Source of the DNA: Bradyrhizobium sp. BR 10289
GTDB lineage: Bacteria > Pseudomonadota > Alphaproteobacteria > Rhizobiales > Xanthobacteraceae
Length of the DNA stretch: 64,000 nt
NCBI RefSeq assembly: GCF_019455385.1
Contig: NZ_JACOFR010000009.1
Span: forward strand, 62,001-126,000
Reading direction: 5' to 3'
In this document: positions 8,205-17,410 of the stretch, piece after piece
Numbering within the stretch: position 1 is the first letter of the stretch
Layout of the letters: every line of letters starts with the position of its first letter
Notes under the pieces: generated by a model
What the model saw: only the letters and a program-made list of their open reading frames with translations
What the model was told of the DNA's origin: nothing
Databases searched by the model: none
Program-made: the position numbers and the translations under genes

Positions 8205-9341
8205 CTACAGCGGCCGCGGATGAACTGGCAGTGCCGCGCGATTCATTGCCGCAAGCAAGGTTGCGATAGCGCTCATGATCACCAGGCCTGCGAGGGTGAC
8301 GAGCGTCTGTGACACCAGGCTGTTCCAACCGAGGTTCAGAACGGCGTGTCCCGCGAAGGACAGCAGCACACCGACGCAGTAGATCACGAGGGCGTATTCG
8401 CCGCATTGCACAAGCGGGCGAAGCGCCCGCGCTCTCAAGATGTCGAGATTGCTTGGCAGGAAGCGCCAACAGAGCAGCGCGAGCGCCATAAAGTGCATCA
8501 AGCGCAGGATATCAAGATTGCTCTTATCGACCGGGTAGATCAGACGCGAAAGCCATCCCGGCACATACGCCTCGATCGAATGCACCTGCCATCCCAATGT
8601 GATCAGGAGCGAAAAGACCAGATAGACCACGGACGATGCAGCCAAGGTCTCCGACCGGAGAATGGCGGACTGCCACCTGCCGCGGCTCGCCCCCCAGCAA
8701 ATGCCGATCACGAACAGCAACTGCCAGTTCAGGGGGTTGAAGTAGATCTGTCCTGTTGGATAAGCGTCCATGTACCAGTCAAACTTGTGAGAAAGCAGAT
8801 ACAGAGCGATCGACCCGGTCAATGCCAAGGGCCACGCGCGCATGACCGCGGGCAGGATAGCGAGCAGGGCAAAATGAAGTGTGACCATCAAGAGCAAAGG
8901 GTCCAGGTTCACGGGTGAATATCGCAGCAGCAGCGCCTGGAACAACGTGTCGGCCGGCTTCTCCAGCATGATCGCGAGGTTGGCATGGTCCAGCATGCTG
9001 GTCTGATAAGCCGCCAGGTAGGACACTTCTCCCAACAGAAATACCAGCGTCACGACGTAGGCGGCATAGATCTCGAATGAGCGCCGGAAGATGCGCAGGC
9101 AAGCAACAGCCAGGCCCGATCGTCGCGCAATGTCACCATATACGATGCCGGAGGCGAGCCCCGACAAGAAGACAAGTATCTCCGCGGCGTCGCTGAACCC
9201 GAAATTCTTCGGTGTGAAATGGTTCAGATAGCTTTCGGGGATGTGGTCGATGAAGATCCACCACAGCGAAAGCCCACGAAAGAGATCGATCCGCAGATCC
9301 CGCTCGATCAACGGCGGCGGTGTCGCCACGCTCCACTTCAT
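8205..9341 (-). CDS. opgC: OpgC family integral membrane acyltransferase
   Basis: 378 residues with about ten hydrophobic segments. The N-terminus RDLRIDLFRGLSLWWIFIDHIP is the signature of OpgC proteins, which are distantly related to acyltransferase-3 proteins. The family adds succinyl or similar groups to osmoregulated periplasmic glucans. Bradyrhizobia make cyclic beta-1,3/1,6-glucans, so these may be the substrate; that is inference. Probably transcribed alone; the gene before it on this strand is more than 400 bp away. Confidence 0.88.
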   Translation of the reverse strand: MKWSVATPPPLIERDLRIDLFRGLSLWWIFIDHIPESYLNHFTPKNFGFSDAAEILVFLSGLASGIVYGDIARRSGLAVACLRIFRRSFEIYAAYVVTLVFLLGEVSYLAAYQTSMLDHANLAIMLEKPADTLFQALLLRYSPVNLDPLLLMVTLHFALLAILPAVMRAWPLALTGSIALYLLSHKFDWYMDAYPTGQIYFNPLNWQLLFVIGICWGASRGRWQSAILRSETLAASSVVYLVFSLLITLGWQVHSIEAYVPGWLSRLIYPVDKSNLDILRLMHFMALALLCWRFLPSNLDILRARALRPLVQCGEYALVIYCVGVLLSFAGHAVLNLGWNSLVSQTLVTLAGLVIMSAIATLLAAMNRAALPVHPRPL

Positions 9342-9752
9342 CTGTTCGTCTTCGCCGGTTGCCGGATCGGATGTCTCAATTCGTTTCGCCCGCTATCCCT
9401 CGATCGGCTGGGTACCGTCGAAGCGCATGAACGACTGCGATGCCTCTGGCCCGAACAGGACGACCGCATATGGCTGCGGCTTTCCGCCTTCCACGCCGGG
9501 ACCCGACGGGCATCCCCGGAACCGCAAGTCCGCCGCTTTGGGACGCTCGGATAGGAGGCGACGAATCGCCGCGCCAAAATTCTACATCGCCACGACCGGC
9601 GAGGCAGCACCATTGGCTGGTTTGCGGCAATCGCCGGAGCTCAGTTCGTGGCGAGAAGCCGCTCCGACATATCATTGTTCGACGCGCTGATCGAAAGCTA
9701 CCGGGCCACCGGGCTCCTGCCGACATAGAAGCATGACCTCGCTCGGTCCCTG
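9342..9752. other. Gene-poor stretch, possible decayed coding remnant
   Basis: No intact gene is recognisable. On the plus strand one frame reads about 57 codons up to a TAG at 9726-9728, ending IESYRATGLLPT. It looks protein-like but is preceded by an in-frame stop at 9552-9554. This could be the tail of a disrupted gene or chance. Confidence 0.3.
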
Positions 9753-10379
9753 TCAGCGTTCAATCCATGCGTTGCCGGCGCCGGCTGGGCCTGTCGCGGG
9801 AGGCGGCTGTGCGGCACGGCCGCGATCACTCGGCCATCCGCGCTTCTGCGCTTGATCGAGCGACGATCGTACGACCAGGCGATGGAAGGGCGCGATAAGA
9901 GCGATGTAGGCCCGGCCCAGCAGACGATTGTAGAAGACAAGTGTCGTTACGATCAGTCGACGGGGCCGGCCCTCGGATGTCGGTTGCAAGAGGACCGACA
10001 CACGAAAATCGAGATGCCGGTCGTCCTCTCCCAGGATGATCTCGTCCTGGTCTCGAGCGAAGACACGAAAGATGCTGATGCGGTCACCTCCGCCGGCCTG
10101 CAGATCGGCTGCTCTTTTAAGGCCGAAAGGCCGCACGAGAATGTCTCGGATGCTCATCAGCATCGCGATCCACCCAGGTTGCTGTTCGAAGACATGTCGT
10201 GCGAGCGCCTCTACGTCCCCGGAGGCCGTTTCTGGCAAGTCCGCCGAAAACGCATCGGCAAAATCGGCTCGGCCGTAGGACGAGCTCAGCCGCGAGACCG
10301 ACGGCAAGTCGGCCGGCTCGATCTTGGGACACCTACGCATGCTCGGGCACCGACGCTGAGCTCCGAGCCCCCTCATCAT
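9753..10379 (-). CDS. DUF2867 domain protein
   Basis: Up to 208 residues. The region from about residue 38 (RADFADAFSADLP) through SIRDILVRPFGLK, DRHLDFRVSVLL and GRAYIALIAPFHRLVVRSSL matches the general shape of DUF2867 proteins, whose function is unknown. No signal peptide or catalytic motif is apparent. The start is uncertain: ATGs at 10379, 10376 and 10340 are all possible, with weak ribosome binding sites. The C-terminal 25 residues are Pro/Gly rich and probably unstructured. Confidence 0.7.
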   Translation of the reverse strand: MMRGLGAQRRCPSMRRCPKIEPADLPSVSRLSSSYGRADFADAFSADLPETASGDVEALARHVFEQQPGWIAMLMSIRDILVRPFGLKRAADLQAGGGDRISIFRVFARDQDEIILGEDDRHLDFRVSVLLQPTSEGRPRRLIVTTLVFYNRLLGRAYIALIAPFHRLVVRSSLDQAQKRGWPSDRGRAAQPPPATGPAGAGNAWIER

Positions 10380-10826
10380 GCAGGATCAGAATGGTCATGA
10401 GTGGCCCCGCCGTTTCACACGGATTATGTCGGCAGAAGCGCATCATCATCAATGAGTCCGATTGTAATCTTACCTTCTCGCCGCGCTAAGACCCGCAGGC
10501 CGCGCAGGATATCTTCGGAACGGTAGCGCAGAACAGGACCTCACTGACAGCACCGCTGATGGAGATGTCAATAGCATCAGCCTTCGTCAACAAAATGCTG
10601 GTGTTTCGCCACTTCTGAGCCGCTCAAAGATCTCATGAATTCCGGACTTGGCGCGGTCCCTCTCTTCTCTTAGTTGTGGGTTGAAGCCCCTGGACTCCTA
10701 CCGCCATTCCACACACCAGCCGAACATGCGCTATCCCGGTGTCATTTAGGCGAGAACATCAGCGCATTCGCCCCGGCATCAGGGGCGATGAGCCGCGTCC
10801 ACGTGTTGGCCGGACGGATTTGCTTC
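10380..10826. other. Intergenic stretch without recognised gene
   Basis: About 450 bp between the DUF2867 gene and the subtilase 3' end. No convincing coding region, FixK-type box or terminator with a T-run was seen. The base composition is less GC-rich than its surroundings around 10440-10620. Confidence 0.4.
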
Positions 10827-13139
10827 TCAATCCCGAGCTCTCTGTAGCAAACCAGCCCGCCTTTTCCTGTTCCCCGACGCGGGCACTGATATTGATGATG
10901 CCGAACTCTCCTCCTCGTCCCGGGCAAGGAGAGAGGCGTCGATTTCGGGTTGCCAGTGTGGTGCAACGAGCACCTCGCCAAGGCGCACCCGGAGGTCGCC
11001 GGCAGCGACGCGGTGGCCACGAAGAAGCGGCAGGTAGTTGTCGCGCTCGGCGCGCTCCACATCCTCATCGCTCGCAGTCGTGAAAGTCGTGACCAGTTGA
11101 CGTGCGACGAACGGCGCCGCCACGCTGGTGCCCTGCAGGATGGATCGTGATCCGCTGTGCACGCCGGCCGCGACCGTGCCGGGGAGGCAGAGCAGACGAT
11201 CCGACATCGACCCGCAGTCGATCCTGGCCTCCGGCAACTCACCGTTCTGCATTCCGGCTCCGCTGTAACGCGCGGGACGTCCCTGCGCCATCGATGAGCC
11301 CAGGCCGGCTTCGAGCCGGAAGCCCGCGACCGTAATCGATGCGTTGGCGGTCCCCAGCGCGTTCAGGCTGCCGAACCGCCGAACCAGGGCACCGGCCGTG
11401 TCGTCCTCCCGCAGCGATCCGTCCTTGTCGATGCGCATGTCGAGCGGGTCGTCGAAATAGCTCTGGCGTGCGCCGGAGCGAAAGCTCTCCGGGTCCGTGT
11501 CACGCTGAATCCAGCAATGGATCGGTTCTGGCAGCGGCGCCGCGGTCGCGTTGCGCTTGATCACGATCATCCAGGCGCCCGGCGTGATGCCGCGATGCTT
11601 GCCGTTCCCCGGCTCCGACGGCGCGGTGGTGATCAGCACGCGCCATCGCTTGCACCTGTGGTAGTCGGCACTGATTAGGCCGACCACATGATTGTCGTCG
11701 AATATCTTCGCAGAGCGGCTCCTTGCGTCACGGCCGTTTCGGCCAGTTGCAGCCTTGCCGGCCGATCCGAATGGAAGCGATCCGCGCGGCAAGTCCGATG
11801 GATCGTGCATCGCGATGGTGTATCCGACGGGATCGAACGCCTCGGGAAACCAGAGCTCGACATAGTTCGGCGTACGGTCTGCGGGCTGCAGCCGCCACCG
11901 CAACCGCGTCTCGCCGCCGGCTAGTTGGTCCTCCGCGATCCGCGCGTGCATCCGCTCCAGGAACGAATTCCCGGCCGGTACGACGAGCGCGGTGGGGCCT
12001 GACAATCTACGTCGCGCATGAATCAGTTCGCCGATCGCCGCCTCGACGTCGATCCGCCCGTCATGCGAACCGCCGAAATAGCCGTAGCTGAAATTGACGA
12101 CGAGACGTGCTCGCGCGATGTCGTATCCGCGCGCAATCCGCTCGGCGCGATCGAAGATGTAGTGGAAGGCCGACAGCAGATACATGTCCTTGCCGACGCC
12201 AGACGTGTCCATAGTGAGCAGGTTGGGGAGCTGCACGGCGACGATGCGGATCTCCTCCACGGGCTCCTCGCTGCGTTCCTCGGCGTATCCCGTGGCTAGG
12301 TCCATCACATGGGCGCCATGCGTCGTGTGGCGGGCGAGCATGCTGGCGAGGCCTTCGGTGTCGTCCGTCGCCCCAGCGGCGCGATACAGCGCGTCCTCGT
12401 CGTCGCCGTGGCTCGCGATCAGGGCTTCGATGTCCTCACGCGTGTATTCGCGACCGAACAGAACGCTGTGGCGCCGATCGGCCTTGGCCGATTGCAGCCA
12501 GCAGAATTCAACGCGCGTCCGCTTACCATTGCTACAACGGAAGTTCCGGTGGGCGAACGGGAGCCCGTCGTCAATGATGGCGAAGATTGTGATTCGCCGT
12601 TCGCCTGCGCCGCTGATCTGGCGACCCTTCAGCTTCCCGCGGCCCAGCAATGCGAGGTCGGGTTGCCAATGCGGCGACGACGGCACGCATTCCCGCATCG
12701 CGGCCCGCTTTACCGGCAGTCCGACGCGAAACTGCGCTTTTCGAAGGTCGACGGATTCCGCGAACCGACGGAAACCCGTCTGGCTGACGCCGCGAAGAAG
12801 ACGCCTGTGCAGTTCTGCCGGGCTATCCCAGTTGTTCAGACCTCTGTCAGGCCTGGCGAGGACGAAGGGAACGAAGCGGGGTCTGAATGGCGGCTTCGCC
12901 GGCGATGCGGGCTTCCACAGCGTCGGCACCCAGATCGAGACTCCTCTGGCCGGTGGCGACCTGCGCACTGGCCCGTCGATGAGTTCCAGCTCCGCGAGCG
13001 CGGTCAGGTATTTGGCCGCGCCTTCGGGCGCGGGAAATGCGAAGTCCCTGCCGTCGCCGAACCTCCAGAACTCATAGACGCCAAGTCCCGGCTGCAGCGG
13101 GTTGACGATATTGCGGTGCCTGCGGGCTCGCCGGGCCAT
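10827..13139 (-). CDS. Large subtilase (S8) serine protease
   Basis: 770 residues with the subtilisin triad in order. Asp190 is in FAIIDDGLPFAH, His274 in THGAHVMDLATG, the oxyanion Asn391 in VVPAGNS and Ser672 in LQGTSVAAPFVA. The gap of about 280 residues between Asn391 and Ser672 suggests an inserted domain, as in several large subtilases. No signal peptide is visible, so cytoplasmic action or a dedicated export route is possible. The ATG at 13139 shares its first base with the TAA stop of the upstream PAP2 gene (TAATG), so translation is probably coupled. The frame extends further upstream, but that would overlap the neighbour by more than 200 bp. Confidence 0.88.
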   Translation of the reverse strand: MARRARRHRNIVNPLQPGLGVYEFWRFGDGRDFAFPAPEGAAKYLTALAELELIDGPVRRSPPARGVSIWVPTLWKPASPAKPPFRPRFVPFVLARPDRGLNNWDSPAELHRRLLRGVSQTGFRRFAESVDLRKAQFRVGLPVKRAAMRECVPSSPHWQPDLALLGRGKLKGRQISGAGERRITIFAIIDDGLPFAHRNFRCSNGKRTRVEFCWLQSAKADRRHSVLFGREYTREDIEALIASHGDDEDALYRAAGATDDTEGLASMLARHTTHGAHVMDLATGYAEERSEEPVEEIRIVAVQLPNLLTMDTSGVGKDMYLLSAFHYIFDRAERIARGYDIARARLVVNFSYGYFGGSHDGRIDVEAAIGELIHARRRLSGPTALVVPAGNSFLERMHARIAEDQLAGGETRLRWRLQPADRTPNYVELWFPEAFDPVGYTIAMHDPSDLPRGSLPFGSAGKAATGRNGRDARSRSAKIFDDNHVVGLISADYHRCKRWRVLITTAPSEPGNGKHRGITPGAWMIVIKRNATAAPLPEPIHCWIQRDTDPESFRSGARQSYFDDPLDMRIDKDGSLREDDTAGALVRRFGSLNALGTANASITVAGFRLEAGLGSSMAQGRPARYSGAGMQNGELPEARIDCGSMSDRLLCLPGTVAAGVHSGSRSILQGTSVAAPFVARQLVTTFTTASDEDVERAERDNYLPLLRGHRVAAGDLRVRLGEVLVAPHWQPEIDASLLARDEEESSASSISVPASGNRKRRAGLLQRARD

Positions 13140-14269
13140 TACACCGACCCGTTGTGCAGGTCGAATTCGTCGGCGACCTTTCCCCACAGCCAGACAAAGA
13201 CCTCGCTGCGGGCGACGGCATGATGACCGGACCTGGTCACACCGAAATCCTGGTTGTTTCCCTTTTCGAACTCCTTTTGATAGAAATCGCGTTGCCCTTG
13301 GGCGGAATATTCGTACGCGTCGACGCTCACATTGACTCCACACTTTGCCAGAATGATCTGGCCCACGGCGCGGCCAAGAATCGCGCCGGCCCAGCTGTCG
13401 ATCGGATAGTGCACGCCGGCGACTGTGCGGTTGACGGCAATCCGCTCAGCAAGTTTTCCGAGCAGCGCCTTGCGCTGCCGGAAATCCGTGTAATGCTGCC
13501 GTTGTTGCTCCACCAGGCCCCGCAGGACCTCCGCAACCGCATAGGCCTCGGTGGCATGCGCGCTCGGAAAGCTGCCATGGGCGGGTGTCGGGATCATCGG
13601 CATGACCTGCGCGCCGGTGCGCCCCGGGCGGCGGCAGGCCATGTGATGCTTGACGACCATCGCGACATGAGAGGCGAGCACCTGCGTGATGCCGATCAGC
13701 TCGAAAGTGTAGCGATTGAACGACTGCAGGCCGAGAATCATGGCGAAGTACGGGGTCGGGAAGCCGAGTTGTGTCATCACCTCGGCCGCACGGTCCGGCC
13801 GCTGATCGAGATAGGCGCGCATCAGAGGAAGTTGCTCGGCGAAGGCCTTCATCGTCGGACGACGCAGGATGGCGAACACACCGTTGCGCTTGCCGTAACT
13901 CAGAGTCACCCGTTCGGGGCGCGTGCCGATCTCCCAATTGAGATCCTTGAGAAAATCGGTGAGATAGACCGATGACCGGACCCAGTCGGCCCATAGCGCC
14001 ATGTTCTCCCGTTTGGAAAAACCGAGCGGATGAATTGTCTGCGGCAATGGGCTGTGGGTGGCGACATGCGTGATCGACTGCTCGGTAATCTGCAGCGCTT
14101 GCACCAGTATCGGGTCGTAGACCGGATCAGCGCCGGCGCCGAGAAATGCACCCAGCCCGGTGAAATTCAGCGTACCATTTCCCCCCGTGCCGCCGGTCCC
14201 TCCAGTGCCACCGGTGCCGCCTGTACCTCCGGTTCCGCCCGTGCCGCCCGTCCCACCCAGAATCGACAT
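13139..14269 (-). CDS. PAP2/vanadium haloperoxidase-like protein with Gly-Gly-Thr leader
   Basis: 376 residues. After a low-complexity leader of eight GGT tripeptides (residues 5-28) comes an alpha-helical domain with the three PAP2 motifs. These are K207-x6-R214-P215 (KHHMACRRP), PSAH at 235-238 and R281-x5-H287-x3-D291 (RTVAGVHYPID). These residues bind phosphate or vanadate. At this length and with a long N-terminal helical region it resembles vanadium-dependent haloperoxidase-like proteins more than small lipid phosphatases; no membrane helices are obvious. Lies 14 bp after the regulator and overlaps the subtilase start, so the three form an operon. Confidence 0.82.
   Translation of the reverse strand: MSILGGTGGTGGTGGTGGTGGTGGTGGTGGNGTLNFTGLGAFLGAGADPVYDPILVQALQITEQSITHVATHSPLPQTIHPLGFSKRENMALWADWVRSSVYLTDFLKDLNWEIGTRPERVTLSYGKRNGVFAILRRPTMKAFAEQLPLMRAYLDQRPDRAAEVMTQLGFPTPYFAMILGLQSFNRYTFELIGITQVLASHVAMVVKHHMACRRPGRTGAQVMPMIPTPAHGSFPSAHATEAYAVAEVLRGLVEQQRQHYTDFRQRKALLGKLAERIAVNRTVAGVHYPIDSWAGAILGRAVGQIILAKCGVNVSVDAYEYSAQGQRDFYQKEFEKGNNQDFGVTRSGHHAVARSEVFVWLWGKVADEFDLHNGSV
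14186..14257 (-). repeat. Tandem 9-bp coding repeat encoding (Gly-Gly-Thr)8
   Basis: Eight consecutive 9-bp units of the form GGN-GGN-ACN at the 5' end of the PAP2 gene. The third codon positions differ from unit to unit while the peptide repeat is constant, so the repeat appears to be kept at the protein level. Confidence 0.85.
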
Positions 14270-14283
14270 GTTGTCCCCCGAAC

Positions 14284-15930
14284 CTAAGGTATCCCGGCTG
14301 CGCTGAGAGCCTCTGCGGCACGCTTTCCGAATTCGTAGTCCGCTGCTGGATGGTTGCGGCGATAGGTCGAGACCGTAAAGCCAGGCTGGCGGGCCAGCAG
14401 GTCGGCAGCAGCGAGTCTGGCGTCCTCGATCCGTCCCAGATGGTGCAATGCGACAATCTTAGTGCGCAATGTTGAGATATGCCGGTCGTTGAGCGTCAGC
14501 GATCGCTCTGCCAACTCCAGCGCCAACGCGTAGTCGCCGCGCGCGAGATGCGCCGTCGCGTTCAGTGTATCGAAGAAGTAGGCAAACGGATCGAGCGGGG
14601 ACAGCCTGCAGGCTTTCTCGGTTGCCGCGACCGCGGACGCGCCCTGGTCACGAAACGCATGAAGCGTGCCCTTCAACAGCCATGACAGCGCTGAATTGGG
14701 GTTGCTTCTGAGGGCGCGATCGTAGCGCTCGTCGGCAATATCGAGCCGCCGCAACAGATTGTTGTGAGCGAAGCCGTCTATGGTGAGGCAGAAGGCGTTG
14801 TCGGGGTTGATGTCGAGCGCCCGCGCCGTGCAGTCGACGGCACGCTGCGTGTCCTTGGCGGGATCGGTACTCCACCCGTTGAACACACTCAGAATATGCC
14901 ACTTGCCCTGCCAGGCGTGGGCCTCGGCCGCGTTCGGCGCGCGTCGCAGGGCTTCTTCGATCAGGTCACGGGATCTGGCGAATTCGCGCAGAGAGGCACG
15001 GTGCATGAGACCGACACCGGCGAGGAGAAGCCGATGGTCCTCGAGGTCCTTCAGTTGCCGCTCCGATACGTGCGCGATCGAGTCGTCGGCGATGGAACGA
15101 CCGACGGCGCTCACGATGGCGGCAATGCCGTTCGCAGACTGATCGAGAAACGCGTCGATCGGGCCGGCAAATTGCCGCGTCCACAGGATGTGGCCAGTGG
15201 CCGTATCGACGAGGTCGGCGTCGAGTACCATCGATTGGGCCCCGATCCGAAGTGTCCCCGTCACGCAATAGTCGACGGCGAGACGCGCCCGGACCATCGG
15301 GATATCGACGATTCGATGATCGAGCGCGCGGCTCGACAGATGGGAAATCACCGCGAGCAAATTCGAGCGAGAGAGCGAGCGGCATACTTCCTCTGAAAGC
15401 CAGTCGCCGAGAACGGCATGCCCGGAAGTCTCCGCCATGGTTCGGAACGGCAGCACTGCGATGGCCGGCAGCATCGATCGCGGCGTGAGCTGCGTCGAGC
15501 GGCTGTAGAGCGAATAGATCTGCTCCGGATTTTGGCGCATGGCATCGAGCCAGCGCACGAATCCCTCATCGCGGACGCCGATGCCCTCCAGGAATTCGCC
15601 GGCGCCTGGGCGTCCGACGAATGCCACGCGTGTCAGGTCGAGCGCGAGGTCGGAATTCGTGCTGCTCAGCACGTCGGCAAAACAGTCGCCCATCACCTGC
15701 TTGATATCCGACAAGGCCCGTCTCAGGCTCTGCCTGCCGGTATCGTAGCAGGTCGTCCCCCAGAGCGTCTCCTGCAGAAAGGGGCGCGTACGGCGCCCGA
15801 ACGGCGCGGTCGCTAAAAGCGCAAAAAGAGCCTTATGCTTCGCGCCTGTTATTTCAAAGCCGTCCGGCTGCGTGGATCGTACCACGCAAGCTCCAAACAA
15901 GTTGATCTCAATGCGCTTGGTCTCCACCAT
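14284..15930 (-). CDS. SARP/CadC-like transcription regulator with TPR repeats
   Basis: About 548 residues. The first 100 residues (INLFGACVV...GAKHKALFALLATAP...SLRRALSDIKQVMGD) look like the winged-helix DNA-binding domain of SARP/OmpR-type regulators. A central alpha/beta domain (AIAVLPFRTMAETSGHAVLGDWLSEEV, then CVTGTLRIG and ADLVDTATGHILW) is the type seen in adenylate-cyclase-like TPR regulators. The C-terminal 250 residues are TPR helices. The start ATG at 15930 is preferred over an upstream start near 16143 because conservation begins there. First gene of the regulator-PAP2-subtilase operon, divergent from the small gene at 16080; it probably controls both directions. Confidence 0.8.
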   Translation of the reverse strand: MVETKRIEINLFGACVVRSTQPDGFEITGAKHKALFALLATAPFGRRTRPFLQETLWGTTCYDTGRQSLRRALSDIKQVMGDCFADVLSSTNSDLALDLTRVAFVGRPGAGEFLEGIGVRDEGFVRWLDAMRQNPEQIYSLYSRSTQLTPRSMLPAIAVLPFRTMAETSGHAVLGDWLSEEVCRSLSRSNLLAVISHLSSRALDHRIVDIPMVRARLAVDYCVTGTLRIGAQSMVLDADLVDTATGHILWTRQFAGPIDAFLDQSANGIAAIVSAVGRSIADDSIAHVSERQLKDLEDHRLLLAGVGLMHRASLREFARSRDLIEEALRRAPNAAEAHAWQGKWHILSVFNGWSTDPAKDTQRAVDCTARALDINPDNAFCLTIDGFAHNNLLRRLDIADERYDRALRSNPNSALSWLLKGTLHAFRDQGASAVAATEKACRLSPLDPFAYFFDTLNATAHLARGDYALALELAERSLTLNDRHISTLRTKIVALHHLGRIEDARLAAADLLARQPGFTVSTYRRNHPAADYEFGKRAAEALSAAGIP

Positions 15931-16079
15931 AGTGATCCTGACGGCGGGACAATTGGCGATCTGAAATGGCTTTGCATCTATACGATGCGGACCATTTAGC
16001 ACAACTCCAGCGACGCCTCCAAGCGCCTTCACGCTTTTTTCACGTCGTCCACGGCGACGTCCTGCATTAGCCTCTCGGT

Positions 16080-16295
16080 ATGGGTAGATCCGACGGTGAC
16101 GATGAACAGGCGACAGGCCCGCCGGGCGAGCCGGCCGCTCCAAGCGACCTGATCGATTTTTATCGCCGTTGGCGGGATTTCCGACCAGCAGCCATAGGCC
16201 TGGCGCGGCGCTCGGATATGTCCGTACTCGAGCAGCAGACGATCCGCTGGCTCATCCTGCTCGTCGATCGCATCAGCGAGCAGGATCTGCGGTGA
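16080..16295 (+). CDS. Small hypothetical protein
   Basis: 71 residues, divergent from the regulator. The last 50 residues (LIDFYRRWRDFRP, then VLEQQTIRWLILLVDRI) look like a compact helical protein with balanced composition. I recall similar short proteins beside oxidase clusters in bradyrhizobia, but cannot assign a family. No clear Shine-Dalgarno sequence, so the call rests on composition and position. Confidence 0.5.
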   Translation: MGRSDGDDEQATGPPGEPAAPSDLIDFYRRWRDFRPAAIGLARRSDMSVLEQQTIRWLILLVDRISEQDLR

Positions 16296-16314
16296 CGAGA
16301 CGCAAGCGACGCTG

Positions 16315-16596
16315 ATGGCCGCCCTCGCCGCCGATGGCGTTGATAGCTGCCACGAGCCGCAGGCGCGCGCCTTGCTCTATCTGACTGTATTCTTCGGTCA
16401 CGTCATCCATCTTCGTGGTTTGCGCGATTTCACGTCTATTTCACGCAGTCGAATGCGGGTCCCGCATTATCCTCATGAGATCAGCAACCCGAGCGAGACG
16501 ACTGCGAGCTTGAGAGACGCAATGTCCTTTTTCCGATGTCGCGTTTGCGCCGCGAATGGCGGCAGTCCCGACAGCATCGTGGGAGCGAACGTATGA
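16315..16596 (+). CDS. Doubtful small open frame
   Basis: 93 codons with no recognisable domain. Its only support is that the TGA stop overlaps the ATG of the next frame (ATGA at 16593), the pattern of coupled genes. The composition (isolated Cys, Arg and Ser clusters) is not typical. It may be a remnant of the rearrangement seen just downstream. Confidence 0.28.
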   Translation: MAALAADGVDSCHEPQARALLYLTVFFGHVIHLRGLRDFTSISRSRMRVPHYPHEISNPSETTASLRDAMSFFRCRVCAANGGSPDSIVGANV

Positions 16597-17410
16597 CGCC
16601 ATTGCTCAACTTCGTGACCGGGCTCTCCGCGGTCTTTCTGCTGGTGAGCCTGTTCGTCCCGATCATTCAGGAGCTGCTGTCGCAGGCGCTAGCGTTGCGT
16701 GCGCGCTACCTGCGCCTCGCGATCATTGCGCCGAAGAGCCGGCGGGACTGGACTTTGCGCGGGTGGGCGATTCCTGTCTCAGCATCGATCCGCTGTCTTC
16801 GCAGGGAATCCAGACCGCGATCGCATCTGGCCTGCAGGTTGCTGTGGTGGTGAACACGATCCTGCGTCAGCCCACCAATGCGCGGGCGGCGATCGCATTC
16901 TATGCCGCAGCCCAGCGCGAGCGCTGCATGAACCATTCGGCCAAGACTGCGCGCCTCTATGCCGAACGTGCCGCGCTCGTCGACGCGCCGTTCTGGCGGG
17001 AGCGCGCGACGCACCACGCCGAGACGAACGCGTTCGAGCCTGAAACGGCTCGCCTCGCCCCAGATATCAGGCTGGGCCTTTCGCACCAGGCATCAATCGA
17101 GGACGAGTTCGCCATTCGTGGCGACATGATCGAAACCACCGACGCGCTGCGTCACCCTTCATTAGTCCGTCCAGCAGTCTTTCTCGACGATATCGCGCTG
17201 GTGCCGCTGATACGGCAGATGAACCGTGGCGAGACCGCAGCCGACATCGTCACCGCCTGGTCGGCACGCCTGCCGTTGGATCGATGCTGGCAGCTGCTGG
17301 ATTGGTTGTGGCTACGGCGCATCGTCGTTCCGGTCATCGAGGTTGGAGAAGTCGCGGCGAGGTCTTCCGCGACGGATTGCGGCCTCGAAGGAGGTAGACA
17401 TGTTGAATGA
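16593..17410 (+). pseudogene. Broken gene fusion: membrane protein start joined to FAD halogenase-like C-terminus
   Basis: An ATG at 16593 with GGGAG seven bases upstream opens a frame reading MTPLLNFVTGLSAVFLLVSL and then IQELLSQALALRARYL, the typical first helix of a family of membrane proteins. From about 16742 the protein-like signal switches to another frame that begins VGDSCLSIDPLSSQGIQTAIASG. This is the FAD-binding signature near the end of tryptophan halogenase/LodB-like flavoproteins, and about 220 residues follow to the TGA at 17408-17410. The first 250 or so residues of the flavoprotein, including the GxGxxG nucleotide-binding loop, are absent. A deletion has apparently joined two genes out of frame. 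The C-terminal fragment has no evident start. Confidence 0.72.

Noticed and set aside
13154..13975. Plus-strand frame of 273 codons opposite the PAP2 gene
   Set aside because: The PAP2 motifs on the minus strand are complete; this frame lacks any motif.
14186..14257. Tandem 9-bp repeat considered as a CRISPR or satellite array
   Set aside because: It has no spacers, is in frame and encodes a regular Gly-Gly-Thr leader. No CRISPR array or cas gene was seen in the window.
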